A DNA stretch of 14,415 nt. It comes from CAZWFW01 sp964633445. GTDB taxonomy: Archaea > Undinarchaeota > CAZWFW01. Positions 7,244 to 13,833 of this stretch are shown piece by piece. The notes under the pieces were generated by a model. That model was given only the letters and a program-made list of their open reading frames with translations, was not told the DNA's origin and made no database searches. The stretch is from positions 1-14,415 of the forward strand of contig CAZWFW010000031.1 in the NCBI GenBank assembly GCA_964633445.1, read 5' to 3'. A program made the position numbers and the translations under genes. How positions within the stretch are numbered: the stretch's first letter is position 1; each line of letters starts with the position of its first letter.

Positions 7244-7253
7244 TTCACACTCC

Positions 7254-7277
7254 AAATTCAAAAGAATTGTAGAATTT
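7254..7277. repeat. AT-rich inverted repeats upstream of the FIST gene
   Basis: AAATTC (7254-7259) and GAATTT (7272-7277) are perfect inverted repeats with a 12-nt spacer. An alternative hairpin AATTC-aaaa-GAATT lies within. They lie just after the GC-rich island and before the FIST promoter. This could be a 3' boundary hairpin of the RNA candidate or an operator; there is no further evidence. Confidence 0.35.
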
Positions 7278-7290
7278 CTGCGCCTTAAAA

Positions 7291-7300
7291 ATTTATTTAA
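7291..7300 (+). promoter_or_regulatory. TATA-like box for the FIST gene
   Basis: The sequence atttatttaa is about 38-47 nt before the FIST ATG. A start about 25 nt further on would leave a short leader that still contains the Shine-Dalgarno site. Confidence 0.4.
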
Positions 7301-7325
7301 ACAAAAAAAGAAATTAAAAATATTT

Positions 7326-7334
7326 GGAGGTGAT
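7326..7334 (+). promoter_or_regulatory. full-length Shine-Dalgarno site for the FIST gene
   Basis: GGAGGTGAT is a nine-base complement of the 3' end of 16S rRNA (AUCACCUCC). The GGAGG core is 7 nt before the ATG at 7338. It fixes the start and is the strongest ribosome-binding site in the window. Confidence 0.85.
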
Positions 7335-7337
7335 CCC

Positions 7338-8543
7338 ATGGTTAAAATGTATACTGGAATTTTAGAGGAAAAAGACGATTTCTACTCCTTAGGTAGAGAA
7401 GTTGCTGAAATCGCAAAAAACAAGGTTGAAGAAGGAAATCCAGATCTAGCAATTGTATACACGGCATGCGCTCTGGAGGAAGGGCAGATTAACCAGTTAC
7501 TTTCAGGAATAAAAGAAGTTATTGGAAATGTGCCCATGGTAGGTTGTACAACTGCTGGAGAATTTACTGAGGAGAAGGTTGTTAAAGGAGTTGCAATTGC
7601 CTTAATTAAATCAGAGGGAGATTTTAAGTTTTTCACTTCTAGCGCTACTGGTTTAAAAGATGATCCACTTCAATGTGTAAGTAAGGCTTTAGCTACTGTT
7701 CCAAAAGGTGCGGAAGGTTTGGGGTACTACTCACTTCTATGTTTAGCTGATGGCCTCGCCGGTAGAGGTGAAGAAACAGCATTATCCATCCCAGCTATTC
7801 TTGGCCCCTCAGTCACGATCTATGGGGGTACTGCGGGAGATAACTATAGGTTCCAAAAAACTTTTGTTTTCGAGAATTACAATGCCTTAAATAATGCGTT
7901 TGCATGTACTGCAGTGTTTTCAAAAAAACAAGTTAGCATTGCGATAAAGCATGGCCATAAACCGATTAGTGAACCAATGAGGGTGACAAAAGCCAAAGGC
8001 AACATCATCTATGAAATTGACGGAAGACCAGCTAAGGAAGTTTTGATTGAAGCTGCAAGGGAAGAAGCTAGAAAACTTGGTATTGATGTTGATAATATGT
8101 GGGACAATCCACAGGATTATATAAAGTTTAGATGTGTATTCGAGCCAGGATTAGAGGTTGCAAAGGATGAGTATAGAATAAGGTGGATATTAGATATAAG
8201 CAGAGATAAAGATTACCTAGCTTTTGCCTGTACAATTCCTGAGGGAGCTATGATAAGATTCATGGCTGCTACACCAGAAAGTGAGATTGAGTCAAGTAGA
8301 ATAGCTGCTGAAGAGGCATTAAGGAAGTTAAACGCTGAGCCAGCGTGCGCTTTAGTCTTTGACTGTGCAGTTAGAGGCGCTTTGCTTGGGAATAGATTTC
8401 CAGAGGTTGTTGAAGCCATAAAGGGGGTTGTTGGAGACATTCCAATAATTGGTTTCGAGACGTATGGGGAATTTGGTTTATTGCCTGGAGGAACAAGTGG
8501 TTTCCATAACACAACAACCGTAGTAACTCTATTTCCAAAATGA
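7338..8543 (+). CDS. FIST-domain sensory protein
   Basis: The protein is 401 aa and is built from a FIST N-terminal domain (about 25-225) and a FIST C-terminal domain (about 230-390). FIST (F-box and intracellular signal transduction) domains are ligand-sensing modules, proposed to bind small molecules such as amino acids. Visible family features are MVGCTTAGEF at 66-75, GGTAGDNYRF at about 163-172, and near the end DIPIIGFETYGEFG, with two TxGEF-like loops related to each other. There is no signal peptide, membrane segment or output domain (no histidine kinase, GGDEF or methyl-accepting part), so any output must be a separate protein. The candidate is the 75-aa protein whose ATG overlaps this stop. 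A perfect Shine-Dalgarno site suggests high expression. The RNA-like island lies 88 nt upstream. The function in archaea is not established. Confidence 0.85.
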   Translation: MVKMYTGILEEKDDFYSLGREVAEIAKNKVEEGNPDLAIVYTACALEEGQINQLLSGIKEVIGNVPMVGCTTAGEFTEEKVVKGVAIALIKSEGDFKFFTSSATGLKDDPLQCVSKALATVPKGAEGLGYYSLLCLADGLAGRGEETALSIPAILGPSVTIYGGTAGDNYRFQKTFVFENYNALNNAFACTAVFSKKQVSIAIKHGHKPISEPMRVTKAKGNIIYEIDGRPAKEVLIEAAREEARKLGIDVDNMWDNPQDYIKFRCVFEPGLEVAKDEYRIRWILDISRDKDYLAFACTIPEGAMIRFMAATPESEIESSRIAAEEALRKLNAEPACALVFDCAVRGALLGNRFPEVVEAIKGVVGDIPIIGFETYGEFGLLPGGTSGFHNTTTVVTLFPK

Positions 8544-8767
8544 CTGAAATTTCCAAAGATAAGCTAATAGACGAGCTTGCAAAGAGTGTAGGTATGGAAG
8601 CCGCGAAGCAAGTTGTGGAGGATGCTATGAAGGAATTGGGAATAACTGGGGATACTTTAAACAAAGAGGATGCCGTAAAAGTCTGCAGAGTATTAACAAA
8701 AAAAGAGGATATTGTTGCAATAGCTGCTAGAGTGCTTCTAGCGAAAATTTACTTGAGTTCGCTTTAG
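8540..8767 (+). CDS. small helical protein of unknown function, coupled to FIST
   Basis: The protein is 75 aa; I do not recognise it with certainty. It starts in an ATGA overlap with the FIST gene, so the two are almost certainly translated together and probably act together. It is predicted as four or so amphipathic helices, charged at the N-terminus, with a central turn GITGDTLNKEDA and a hydrophobic C-terminal helix (IAARVLLAKIYL). It contains one cysteine (in VCRVL) and no metal site, signal peptide or DNA-binding motif. Its coding quality (no rare gaps, correct overlap, stop 4 nt into the convergent dehydrogenase end) makes it a real gene. It could be the output or dimerisation partner of the FIST sensor; this is inference from gene order only. 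Confidence 0.75.
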   Translation: MTEISKDKLIDELAKSVGMEAAKQVVEDAMKELGITGDTLNKEDAVKVCRVLTKKEDIVAIAARVLLAKIYLSSL

Positions 8768-9861
8768 AATCTTCTTTTCTCTCTTATTTTATTTATTCTC
8801 TCCAAAGCTATTTTTTCTGCTATTTTTCTTGGATTCTCTTCAAGCTCCTCAGTTTTATTCAGTATTAACTTAGCATTTTTAGCAATTTTTTCTTCAACAA
8901 TTTTAAATGCTTCCTTTGGTGTCGAATTTATCCATTCGGCATATGAAGCTATAACTCCACCAGCGTTTGCTATTATATCTGGCAAAATAACCACACCTTT
9001 TCTCCAAAGTATTTCTTCTGCTTTGATAGTTAACGGAATATTCGCTCCTTCAACAATAACCTTAGCTTTAACCATATCTATATTCTCTTCAGTAACCAGA
9101 TTTGCTTTGGATGCTGGAACAAGAACATCAACTTCATAACTTATAAGTTTATCGGGATTTCTATGCGTTTCATCGGCATTTTCGTAATAAACTACACTAC
9201 CTTTTTCTTCCTTAACCTTAATGAGCTCCTCAACATCAATTCCCTCTTTGCAATAGATAACCCCCTTACTATCTGCAACCGCAACTATGTTGCCATTATT
9301 TTCATAAACAAACCTTGCAAAGTTACTACCAACATCACCAAAGCCATGAATTGAGAAGCTTGCGTCTTCGATTTTTAACCCTAGCTTTTTAAGAACTATC
9401 TTCGCTGAAATGTAAACACCATAACCAGTATATCCCAAATCGTGAGGTATCCCTCCAAGCTCCAAAGGCTTCCCAGTAACCGCATTCAAATCATCGAGCT
9501 CATCAACTATTATCGCCATATCATTTTGATTCGTACCCATGTCTGGACCCGCAACATAAATCTTGCCTAATATATGCCTCAAAGTTCTTGCAAATGCTCT
9601 TATCAGAATCTCCTTATTACCACTCCTCGGGTCCGCAACAATTCCAGACTTGCCACCTCCAAAAGGGAGCTCCGCAAGAGCATTTTTTAGGGTCATACCC
9701 CTTGCTAACCTAAAAACTTCCTCCTCAGTAACATGGGGTGTCATCCTTATTCCACCCTTAGCAACTCCAAGCGTTGTGTTATCAATGACGACATAGGCTC
9801 TAAGAGAAACTTTGGGATTCCAGACTTTAATAACAAGCTCTGGGCCTAAAGTATCTAGCAT
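8764..9861 (-). CDS. Glu/Leu/Phe/Val-type dehydrogenase, probably glutamate dehydrogenase
   Basis: This enzyme catalyses NAD(P)-dependent oxidative deamination of an amino acid, most likely glutamate to 2-oxoglutarate and ammonia (or the reverse), in the cytoplasm. It is 365 aa, about 50 shorter at the N-terminus than classical glutamate dehydrogenases, but a family branch of this length starting MLD-GPE exists, so it is not judged truncated. The catalytic lysines keep the classical spacing: Lys35 (AKGGIRM), Lys59 (LKNAL), Lys71 (FGGGKSG), with Asp107 (AGPDMGT). Lys35 stands where glutamate dehydrogenases bind the side-chain carboxylate and leucine dehydrogenases have leucine, favouring glutamate. 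The Rossmann motif is GFGDVG at 173-178. The ATG overlaps the thioredoxin stop by 7 nt, so they form an operon. The 3' end meets the small plus-strand gene with a 4-nt overlap. Cofactor preference was not determined. Confidence 0.88.
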   Translation of the reverse strand: MLDTLGPELVIKVWNPKVSLRAYVVIDNTTLGVAKGGIRMTPHVTEEEVFRLARGMTLKNALAELPFGGGKSGIVADPRSGNKEILIRAFARTLRHILGKIYVAGPDMGTNQNDMAIIVDELDDLNAVTGKPLELGGIPHDLGYTGYGVYISAKIVLKKLGLKIEDASFSIHGFGDVGSNFARFVYENNGNIVAVADSKGVIYCKEGIDVEELIKVKEEKGSVVYYENADETHRNPDKLISYEVDVLVPASKANLVTEENIDMVKAKVIVEGANIPLTIKAEEILWRKGVVILPDIIANAGGVIASYAEWINSTPKEAFKIVEEKIAKNAKLILNKTEELEENPRKIAEKIALERINKIREKRRF

Positions 9862-10184
9862 TTAGAAGCTGCCCTCCTTATCTTACTTACTATCTCATTT
9901 TTATCTATCAACCCGACAATCCTTTCAATTTCCTTACCTCTACAGAAAATGATGAGAGTAGGTATGCTGAATATGTAATATCTCTTAGCAAGCTCAGAAA
10001 ATGCGTCTACATTAACTTTTATTATTTTAACGTTGCTCGGTAACTTACTTGCTATTTCTTCAAGGGTTATAGCCATTATTTTACATGGCATACACCATTC
10101 AGCATAGAAATCAACAACTACAACACCATCATAATTGAAAACTTCCCTCTCAAACTCATTTTTTGATGTTACCTCCTTTACCAT
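9855..10184 (-). CDS. thioredoxin
   Basis: This is a cytoplasmic dithiol-disulfide oxidoreductase of the thioredoxin fold, 109 aa, the usual size. The active site is W-C-M-P-C (residues 31-35) after DFYAEW. The cis-proline loop is FSIPTLII and the C-terminal glycine turn is RIVGLI. The middle residues Met-Pro differ from the common Gly-Pro and should alter redox potential. The ATG has an AGGAGG site 6 nt upstream. It is the first gene of an operon with the dehydrogenase (7-nt overlap) and is divergent from nrdD across 153 bp, which makes it a candidate electron donor for that reductase (inference). No thioredoxin reductase is in the window. Confidence 0.93.
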   Translation of the reverse strand: MVKEVTSKNEFEREVFNYDGVVVVDFYAEWCMPCKIMAITLEEIASKLPSNVKIIKVNVDAFSELAKRYYIFSIPTLIIFCRGKEIERIVGLIDKNEIVSKIRRAASKC

Positions 10185-10190
10185 TCTAAA

Positions 10191-10196
10191 CCTCCT
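10191..10196 (-). promoter_or_regulatory. Shine-Dalgarno site for thioredoxin
   Basis: The coding strand reads AGGAGG, 6 nt before the ATG at 10184. It supports this start. Confidence 0.65.
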
Positions 10197-10243
10197 CTAA
10201 GACTAATTTGAAAATTTAGTTAAACAGTGATTTATTAAGTATT

Positions 10244-10259
10244 TTTTCCTTATGGAAAA
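10244..10259. promoter_or_regulatory. inverted repeat, candidate operator between trx and nrdD
   Basis: TTTTCC and GGAAAA are perfect 6-bp arms separated by TTAT, in the middle of the 153-bp gap between the divergent genes. A symmetrical site here could serve one regulator acting on both promoters. It could also be chance in AT-rich DNA. Confidence 0.35.
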
Positions 10260-10286
10260 GAAGTTTATAAAATTCCGCTACAAACC

Positions 10287-10294
10287 TTTAAAAA
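10287..10294 (+). promoter_or_regulatory. TATA-like box for nrdD
   Basis: CTTTAAAAA-like sequence lies about 44-51 nt before the nrdD ATG. A start about 25 nt downstream would give a leader of about 20 nt that includes GAGGTG (10323-10328), a ribosome-binding site 9 nt before the ATG. Confidence 0.45.
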
Positions 10295-10337
10295 GATACA
10301 AAAACATTACTCATTAAAACCTGAGGTGTTTTAGGAG

Positions 10338-13300
10338 ATGGAGGAAATAAACGGATATACACATACTGATATTAAAGCTTGTAAATACTACGCCAAGAAA
10401 TACGGAGCTGAAAGAAAAACTTGGAAAGGTATTGAACTTAAAGTTACAAAAATAAGAAAACGTGATGGTAGAATCGTTGACTTTGATCCAGAGAAGATAG
10501 TTAACGCTATATTTAAAGCTGCACAAGCTGTTGGCGGCAGAGACAGAGTGCTTGCAGAGAAGCTTGCTATGGAAGTTGTTAAAATTGTTAATGAGAGATT
10601 CAAAGGTAAAATTCCAACTGTTGAAGATGTGCAAGATATTGTTGAGAAGGTGCTTGTAGAAAATGGTCATTATAAAACTGCAAAAGCGTATATTTTGTAT
10701 AGAGAGGAGCATAGAAAGCTTAGAGAGATAAAGAGTTTGCTTTTGGATGTAGGAAATATAGTAGATACTTATATAAGCCAAAGTGATTGGCGTGTTAGAG
10801 AAAATGCTAATGCTGGTTATTCATTAAGCGGTTTGCTTTGGCATGCTACTGGCACAGTAATGGCATACTATGCTTTAAACTATATTTATCCTAGAGAGGT
10901 TGCTAAAGCCCATGTTGATGGGGATTTCCACTTACATGACCTATGTATGAGTCTTGCAGGTTACTCATTTTACAGAAATGAGACAGTTGTTGTTAGGCAA
11001 AAAAGCACCAATAAAGTTTTTGCATTGAGCTTAGAGCAATTATTTGACATGGTTAATAGCAAAGTTATTCGTGAAAATGGTTTTGAAATAAAATATACTG
11101 ATGATTTTGAAATTCTTGATGAGAATGGATGGGTAAAGCTGATAAGGGTTTTAAGGCATAAGGCAAAGAGTCCATATTTGCTATCATTTAACACAGAGCA
11201 CGGATTTAATGTTGTTGTTACAGCAGACCATCCATTCATAACACTTGAAGATTTGAAGGAAGAAGTTTTCTGCCCACAATGTAAAAGTAAGGATGTTGTG
11301 AAAAATAGGAGTTATCACAAGTGCAAAGAAGGTTTGAAAGATTACTATAAATGTAAGAGCTGTGGCTACACGTTTTCAAAAGTTGTTAAGAATATTGATT
11401 TAAATAGGAGAGTTGTTAAGTTTGCTGCTGAAATAAATGAAAGAAATTATGCTATTACGCCAAAGTTTAAAATAAATATTAAGAAAATGGAGAATGGGCT
11501 AACAAGCAAGGATGGTTGGTTTATAGGGTTTTACATTGCTGATGGATACTTGCATGATTATAGAATTTGCTTTGAAATTAAGCAAGGCAAAGAGTTTGAA
11601 AAGCTTTTGAATTATTTAAAAGAGAGGGAAATTAAGTTTAGTTGTAGAGAAAGGCAAGGTAAAAAGGTTGTTGAAATTAATGTTAACAACTTGCCAGAGA
11701 ATGTTAAGAAAGTAATTTTAAGTATAAGAAGTGGTGCAGAAAATAAGAATCTACCAGATGATTTCCTAATGTTTAAGGATGAAGTTATTGGTGGAATTGT
11801 TTCAGGCGTTATTGATGGTGATGGATGCGTTAGGAATGATGACACATGGGTCTCAAGAGTTTTAATAAGAGCATGTGCAAAAACTTTACTTGAGCAAATC
11901 CAAATATGGTGCTTATTAAATAATATAAACGCCTCTTTAAGCTCAATTGAGTCCTATGGCAAAAGAGAACATGAAGGGAGGATTATAAAGTCCAAAAAGC
12001 AACTTTATTGTTTGACAGTTTACATCCCTGAAAGTAAGAAGCATTTATTTAAGGAATGCTTGAAGATTGACGAAAAGTTCAAGTTTTCAAAGGAGCATGG
12101 TAAAACAAAACTTGGCGTTATCAGAAAAATTGATGTTATTGTTAACGATTCGAGCTTTGTCTATGACATAACGACTGAAACCCATACATTTGTCTGTAAT
12201 GGCGTGTTAGTGCATAATTGCGCGGGCTGGAGCTTAAGGAAGCTGCTACTTGAAGGATTTAATGGTGTGCCAGGCAAGGTTGAGTCAAAACCATCAAAGC
12301 ATTTGAGAAGTGCTCTAGGACAAATGGTTAATTTCATTGGCACTCTGCAAAATGAGTGGGCTGGCGCCCAAGCATTCAGCAGTTTCGATACATATCTAGC
12401 ACCCTTCGTTTACTACGACAGGCTTAATTACAAGGAAGTTAAGCAGGCAATTCAGGAATTTGTATTTGGAGTAAACGCAAGTTCAAGATGGGGTGGACAA
12501 ACGCCTTTCTCAAACATTACGCTTGATTGGATGGTTCCTGAAGATTTAAAGGATCAAAATGTTATTGTCGGCGGTGAGCTAAAGTCAGAAACATATGAGG
12601 ACTTTCAGGATGAGATGGATATGATAAATAGAGCGTTCATTGAAGTTATGACTGAAGGAGATGCAAAAGGTAGGGTATTCACATTTCCAATCCCAACATA
12701 CAATATAACAAAAGATTTTGACTGGAATAGTGAAAATACTAGCATGCTTTTTGACATGACAGCAAAATATGGCTTACCTTACTTCCAGAATTTCATTAAC
12801 TCAGATTTAAAACCAAGCGACGTAAGAGCAATGTGCTGCAGGCTTCAACTTAACCTTGCAGAATTGAGGAAGAAAACAGGAGGCTTGTTCGGATTTGGCG
12901 AATCCACAGGTAGTATTGGTGTTGTTACGATAAACATGCCAAGAATTGGATATCTAAGCAAAGACGATGATGAGTTCTTTGAGAGGCTTGAAAGGCTTAT
13001 GTATCTTGCAAAAGTAGCCTTGGAGGTCAAAAGAAAACTCGTTGAAAGAAATATGAAAAGCGGTTTACTACCATATACTAAGCGCTATCTAGGCACATTA
13101 GACTTTCATTTCTCCACAATTGGCTTAGTGGGTATGAATGAGGCATGCCTGAACTTCCTTGGAGTAGATATTGGTGATAAAGAGGGTCATAGATTTGCAC
13201 TAAAGGTTTTGGACTTCATGCTAGACATAATTAAGGAATACCAAGTGGAAACTGGACATCTCTATAATTTAGAGGCTACACCTGCAGAAGGAACTAGCTA

Positions 13301-13751
13301 TAGGCTTGCGAGAATAGATAAAAAGAAATACCCAAAAATCATAACTGCTGGTGAGAAGGTGCCATATTACACAAATTCAACACAATTACCAGTTGACTAC
13401 ACAGATGATTTATTCTGGGCATTGAAACATCAAGAACCTTTGCAATGTAAGTATACTGGGGGAACCGTTTTTCACATATTCCTTGGTGAGGCTTTAGATG
13501 ATGGTGAAGAAGTAAAATTGTTGATAAGAAGAATTGCTGAGAGATTCAGAATACCTTACTATACCATAACACCAACATTCTCGATTTGTCCAAACCACGG
13601 ATATTTAAAAGGAAAGTATAGCAAATGTCCAAGCTGTGGAGCAAGAACCGAAATTTATTCGAGAGTTGTAGGTTACCTAAGACCAGTGCAAGACTGGAAT
13701 GCTGGTAAGCAAGAAGAATTTAGGCAGAGAATAGGATTTAAGATTGCTTAG
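10338..13751 (+). CDS. nrdD: anaerobic ribonucleoside-triphosphate reductase (class III), intein-containing
   Basis: This is the glycyl-radical enzyme that makes deoxyribonucleotides without oxygen. The precursor is 1137 aa; removing the intein (residues 210-627) leaves 719 aa, normal for the family. A short extension (1-33) precedes an ATP-cone allosteric domain (about 34-125, with RKRDGRIVDFDPEKI). The catalytic barrel holds DGDFHLHDL (194-202), the Tyr-Cys-Ala-Gly-Trp segment rejoined by splicing (Cys628), and RAMCCRLQLN with Cys833-Cys834, probably the thiyl-radical site. Near the end is a zinc site C1084-x2-H1087 ... C1097-x2-C1100, then the radical loop RVVGYLRP with Gly1112 as expected radical carrier and the conserved WNAGKQEEF. 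The activating enzyme nrdG is not in the window. The gene is divergent from thioredoxin, a possible reductant; formate is the alternative known for other NrdD types. The start is ATG with GAGGTG 9 nt upstream. Confidence 0.96.
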   Translation: MEEINGYTHTDIKACKYYAKKYGAERKTWKGIELKVTKIRKRDGRIVDFDPEKIVNAIFKAAQAVGGRDRVLAEKLAMEVVKIVNERFKGKIPTVEDVQDIVEKVLVENGHYKTAKAYILYREEHRKLREIKSLLLDVGNIVDTYISQSDWRVRENANAGYSLSGLLWHATGTVMAYYALNYIYPREVAKAHVDGDFHLHDLCMSLAGYSFYRNETVVVRQKSTNKVFALSLEQLFDMVNSKVIRENGFEIKYTDDFEILDENGWVKLIRVLRHKAKSPYLLSFNTEHGFNVVVTADHPFITLEDLKEEVFCPQCKSKDVVKNRSYHKCKEGLKDYYKCKSCGYTFSKVVKNIDLNRRVVKFAAEINERNYAITPKFKINIKKMENGLTSKDGWFIGFYIADGYLHDYRICFEIKQGKEFEKLLNYLKEREIKFSCRERQGKKVVEINVNNLPENVKKVILSIRSGAENKNLPDDFLMFKDEVIGGIVSGVIDGDGCVRNDDTWVSRVLIRACAKTLLEQIQIWCLLNNINASLSSIESYGKREHEGRIIKSKKQLYCLTVYIPESKKHLFKECLKIDEKFKFSKEHGKTKLGVIRKIDVIVNDSSFVYDITTETHTFVCNGVLVHNCAGWSLRKLLLEGFNGVPGKVESKPSKHLRSALGQMVNFIGTLQNEWAGAQAFSSFDTYLAPFVYYDRLNYKEVKQAIQEFVFGVNASSRWGGQTPFSNITLDWMVPEDLKDQNVIVGGELKSETYEDFQDEMDMINRAFIEVMTEGDAKGRVFTFPIPTYNITKDFDWNSENTSMLFDMTAKYGLPYFQNFINSDLKPSDVRAMCCRLQLNLAELRKKTGGLFGFGESTGSIGVVTINMPRIGYLSKDDDEFFERLERLMYLAKVALEVKRKLVERNMKSGLLPYTKRYLGTLDFHFSTIGLVGMNEACLNFLGVDIGDKEGHRFALKVLDFMLDIIKEYQVETGHLYNLEATPAEGTSYRLARIDKKKYPKIITAGEKVPYYTNSTQLPVDYTDDLFWALKHQEPLQCKYTGGTVFHIFLGEALDDGEEVKLLIRRIAERFRIPYYTITPTFSICPNHGYLKGKYSKCPSCGARTEIYSRVVGYLRPVQDWNAGKQEEFRQRIGFKIA
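10965..12218 (+). mobile_element. intein with LAGLIDADG homing endonuclease inside nrdD
   Basis: This is an in-frame 418-residue protein intron. The N-terminal splice motif begins at Ser210 (SFYRNETVVVR), block B is TADHPF with Thr295 and His298, and the C-terminal motif is VYDITTETHTFVCNGVLVHN, ending His626-Asn627 before Cys628. Joining residue 209 to 628 restores ...SLAGY-CAGWSL..., the uninterrupted NrdD sequence. The endonuclease has two LAGLIDADG helices: FIGFYIADG (395-403, Asp402) and VSGVIDGDG (488-496, Asp495), so it looks active. Between block B and the endonuclease is a four-cysteine zinc ribbon (Cys312, 315, 339, 342). Ser instead of Cys as the first residue is uncommon. The boundaries rest on motif reading and should be right to the residue. 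Confidence 0.93.
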
Positions 13752-13752
13752 C

Positions 13753-13764
13753 TTATTTTTATTT
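13753..13764 (+). terminator. T-rich tract after nrdD
   Basis: The sequence ttatttttattt begins two bases after the nrdD stop and is a plausible archaeal T-rich termination signal. No hairpin is seen. Confidence 0.4.
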
Positions 13765-13796
13765 GTTAACTATTAGACAAGCTTCAATATAACAAA

Positions 13797-13805
13797 AATT
13801 TAAAA
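13797..13805 (+). promoter_or_regulatory. TATA-like box for hicA
   Basis: AATTTAAAA is centred about 33 nt before the ATG at 13834, a spacing that suits a leaderless or near-leaderless message. No Shine-Dalgarno site precedes this ATG. Confidence 0.35.
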
Positions 13806-13833
13806 TACAACAAGTAGCTACTTGCTTATAAAT

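Larger units (their letters stand above)
7105..7250 (+). ncRNA. candidate structured RNA with alternative hairpins
   Basis: This stretch is about 49% GC by hand count over 7141-7250, while 7021-7070 is about 18% GC. No plausible protein is encoded. It folds well: UCACC (7113-7117) with GGUGG (7128-7132), and GAUGGGUG (7145-7152) plus CAUAUU (7153-7158) with AAUGUG (7194-7199) and CACCCGUC (7201-7208), 14 pairs with one bulged C. A second copy of GAUGGGUG at 7236-7243 can pair with the same CACCCGUC, extended by GUG 7197-7199 with CAC 7246-7248, enclosing a small hairpin CCUC/GAGG (7215-7228). The two long helices exclude each other. The strand is uncertain; plus is preferred because a TATA-like AT tract (7034-7050) precedes it and a sensor gene follows 88 nt later. 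It could be a free RNA, a leader of the FIST gene, or a relic of an IS200/IS605 guide-RNA scaffold (terminal hairpin followed by UUCAC). Confidence 0.45.

Noticed and set aside
7060..7260. SRP RNA or RNase P RNA in the GC-rich island
   Set aside because: CCCCUGUA near 7178 recalls the SRP Alu region, but the GGAAG/AGCAG loop of SRP helix 8 and the conserved RNase P core segments are absent, and the island is too short.
7228..7280. Resemblance to a fluoride riboswitch (GGUGAGAUGGGUGUUCAC followed by a small hairpin)
   Set aside because: The first stem and AUGG-type loop look similar, but the conserved linker, the second stem with CUGAUG, and the long-range pairing are missing.
8371..8664. Minus-strand reading frame over the FIST / small protein junction
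   Set aside because: It overlaps two well-supported genes with a coupled junction and has no family features of its own.
8764..9861. N-terminally truncated or broken glutamate dehydrogenase
   Set aside because: It lacks about 50 residues relative to classical enzymes, but all catalytic lysines are present. The start overlaps thioredoxin cleanly, and family members of this length exist.
10314..10781. 155-residue reading frame on the minus strand
   Set aside because: It lies antisense to the ATP-cone region of nrdD, has low-complexity Phe/Ser/Asn content and matches no family; it is a shadow of the real gene.
10965..12218. Insertion in nrdD as a group I intron or a transposon
   Set aside because: The insertion stays in frame throughout and carries intein splice motifs at both ends, so it is spliced as protein.
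13822..13833. TTG at 13822 as the HicA start
   Set aside because: There is no ribosome-binding site, and the ATG 12 nt later fits the family N-terminus and the upstream TATA-like box better.
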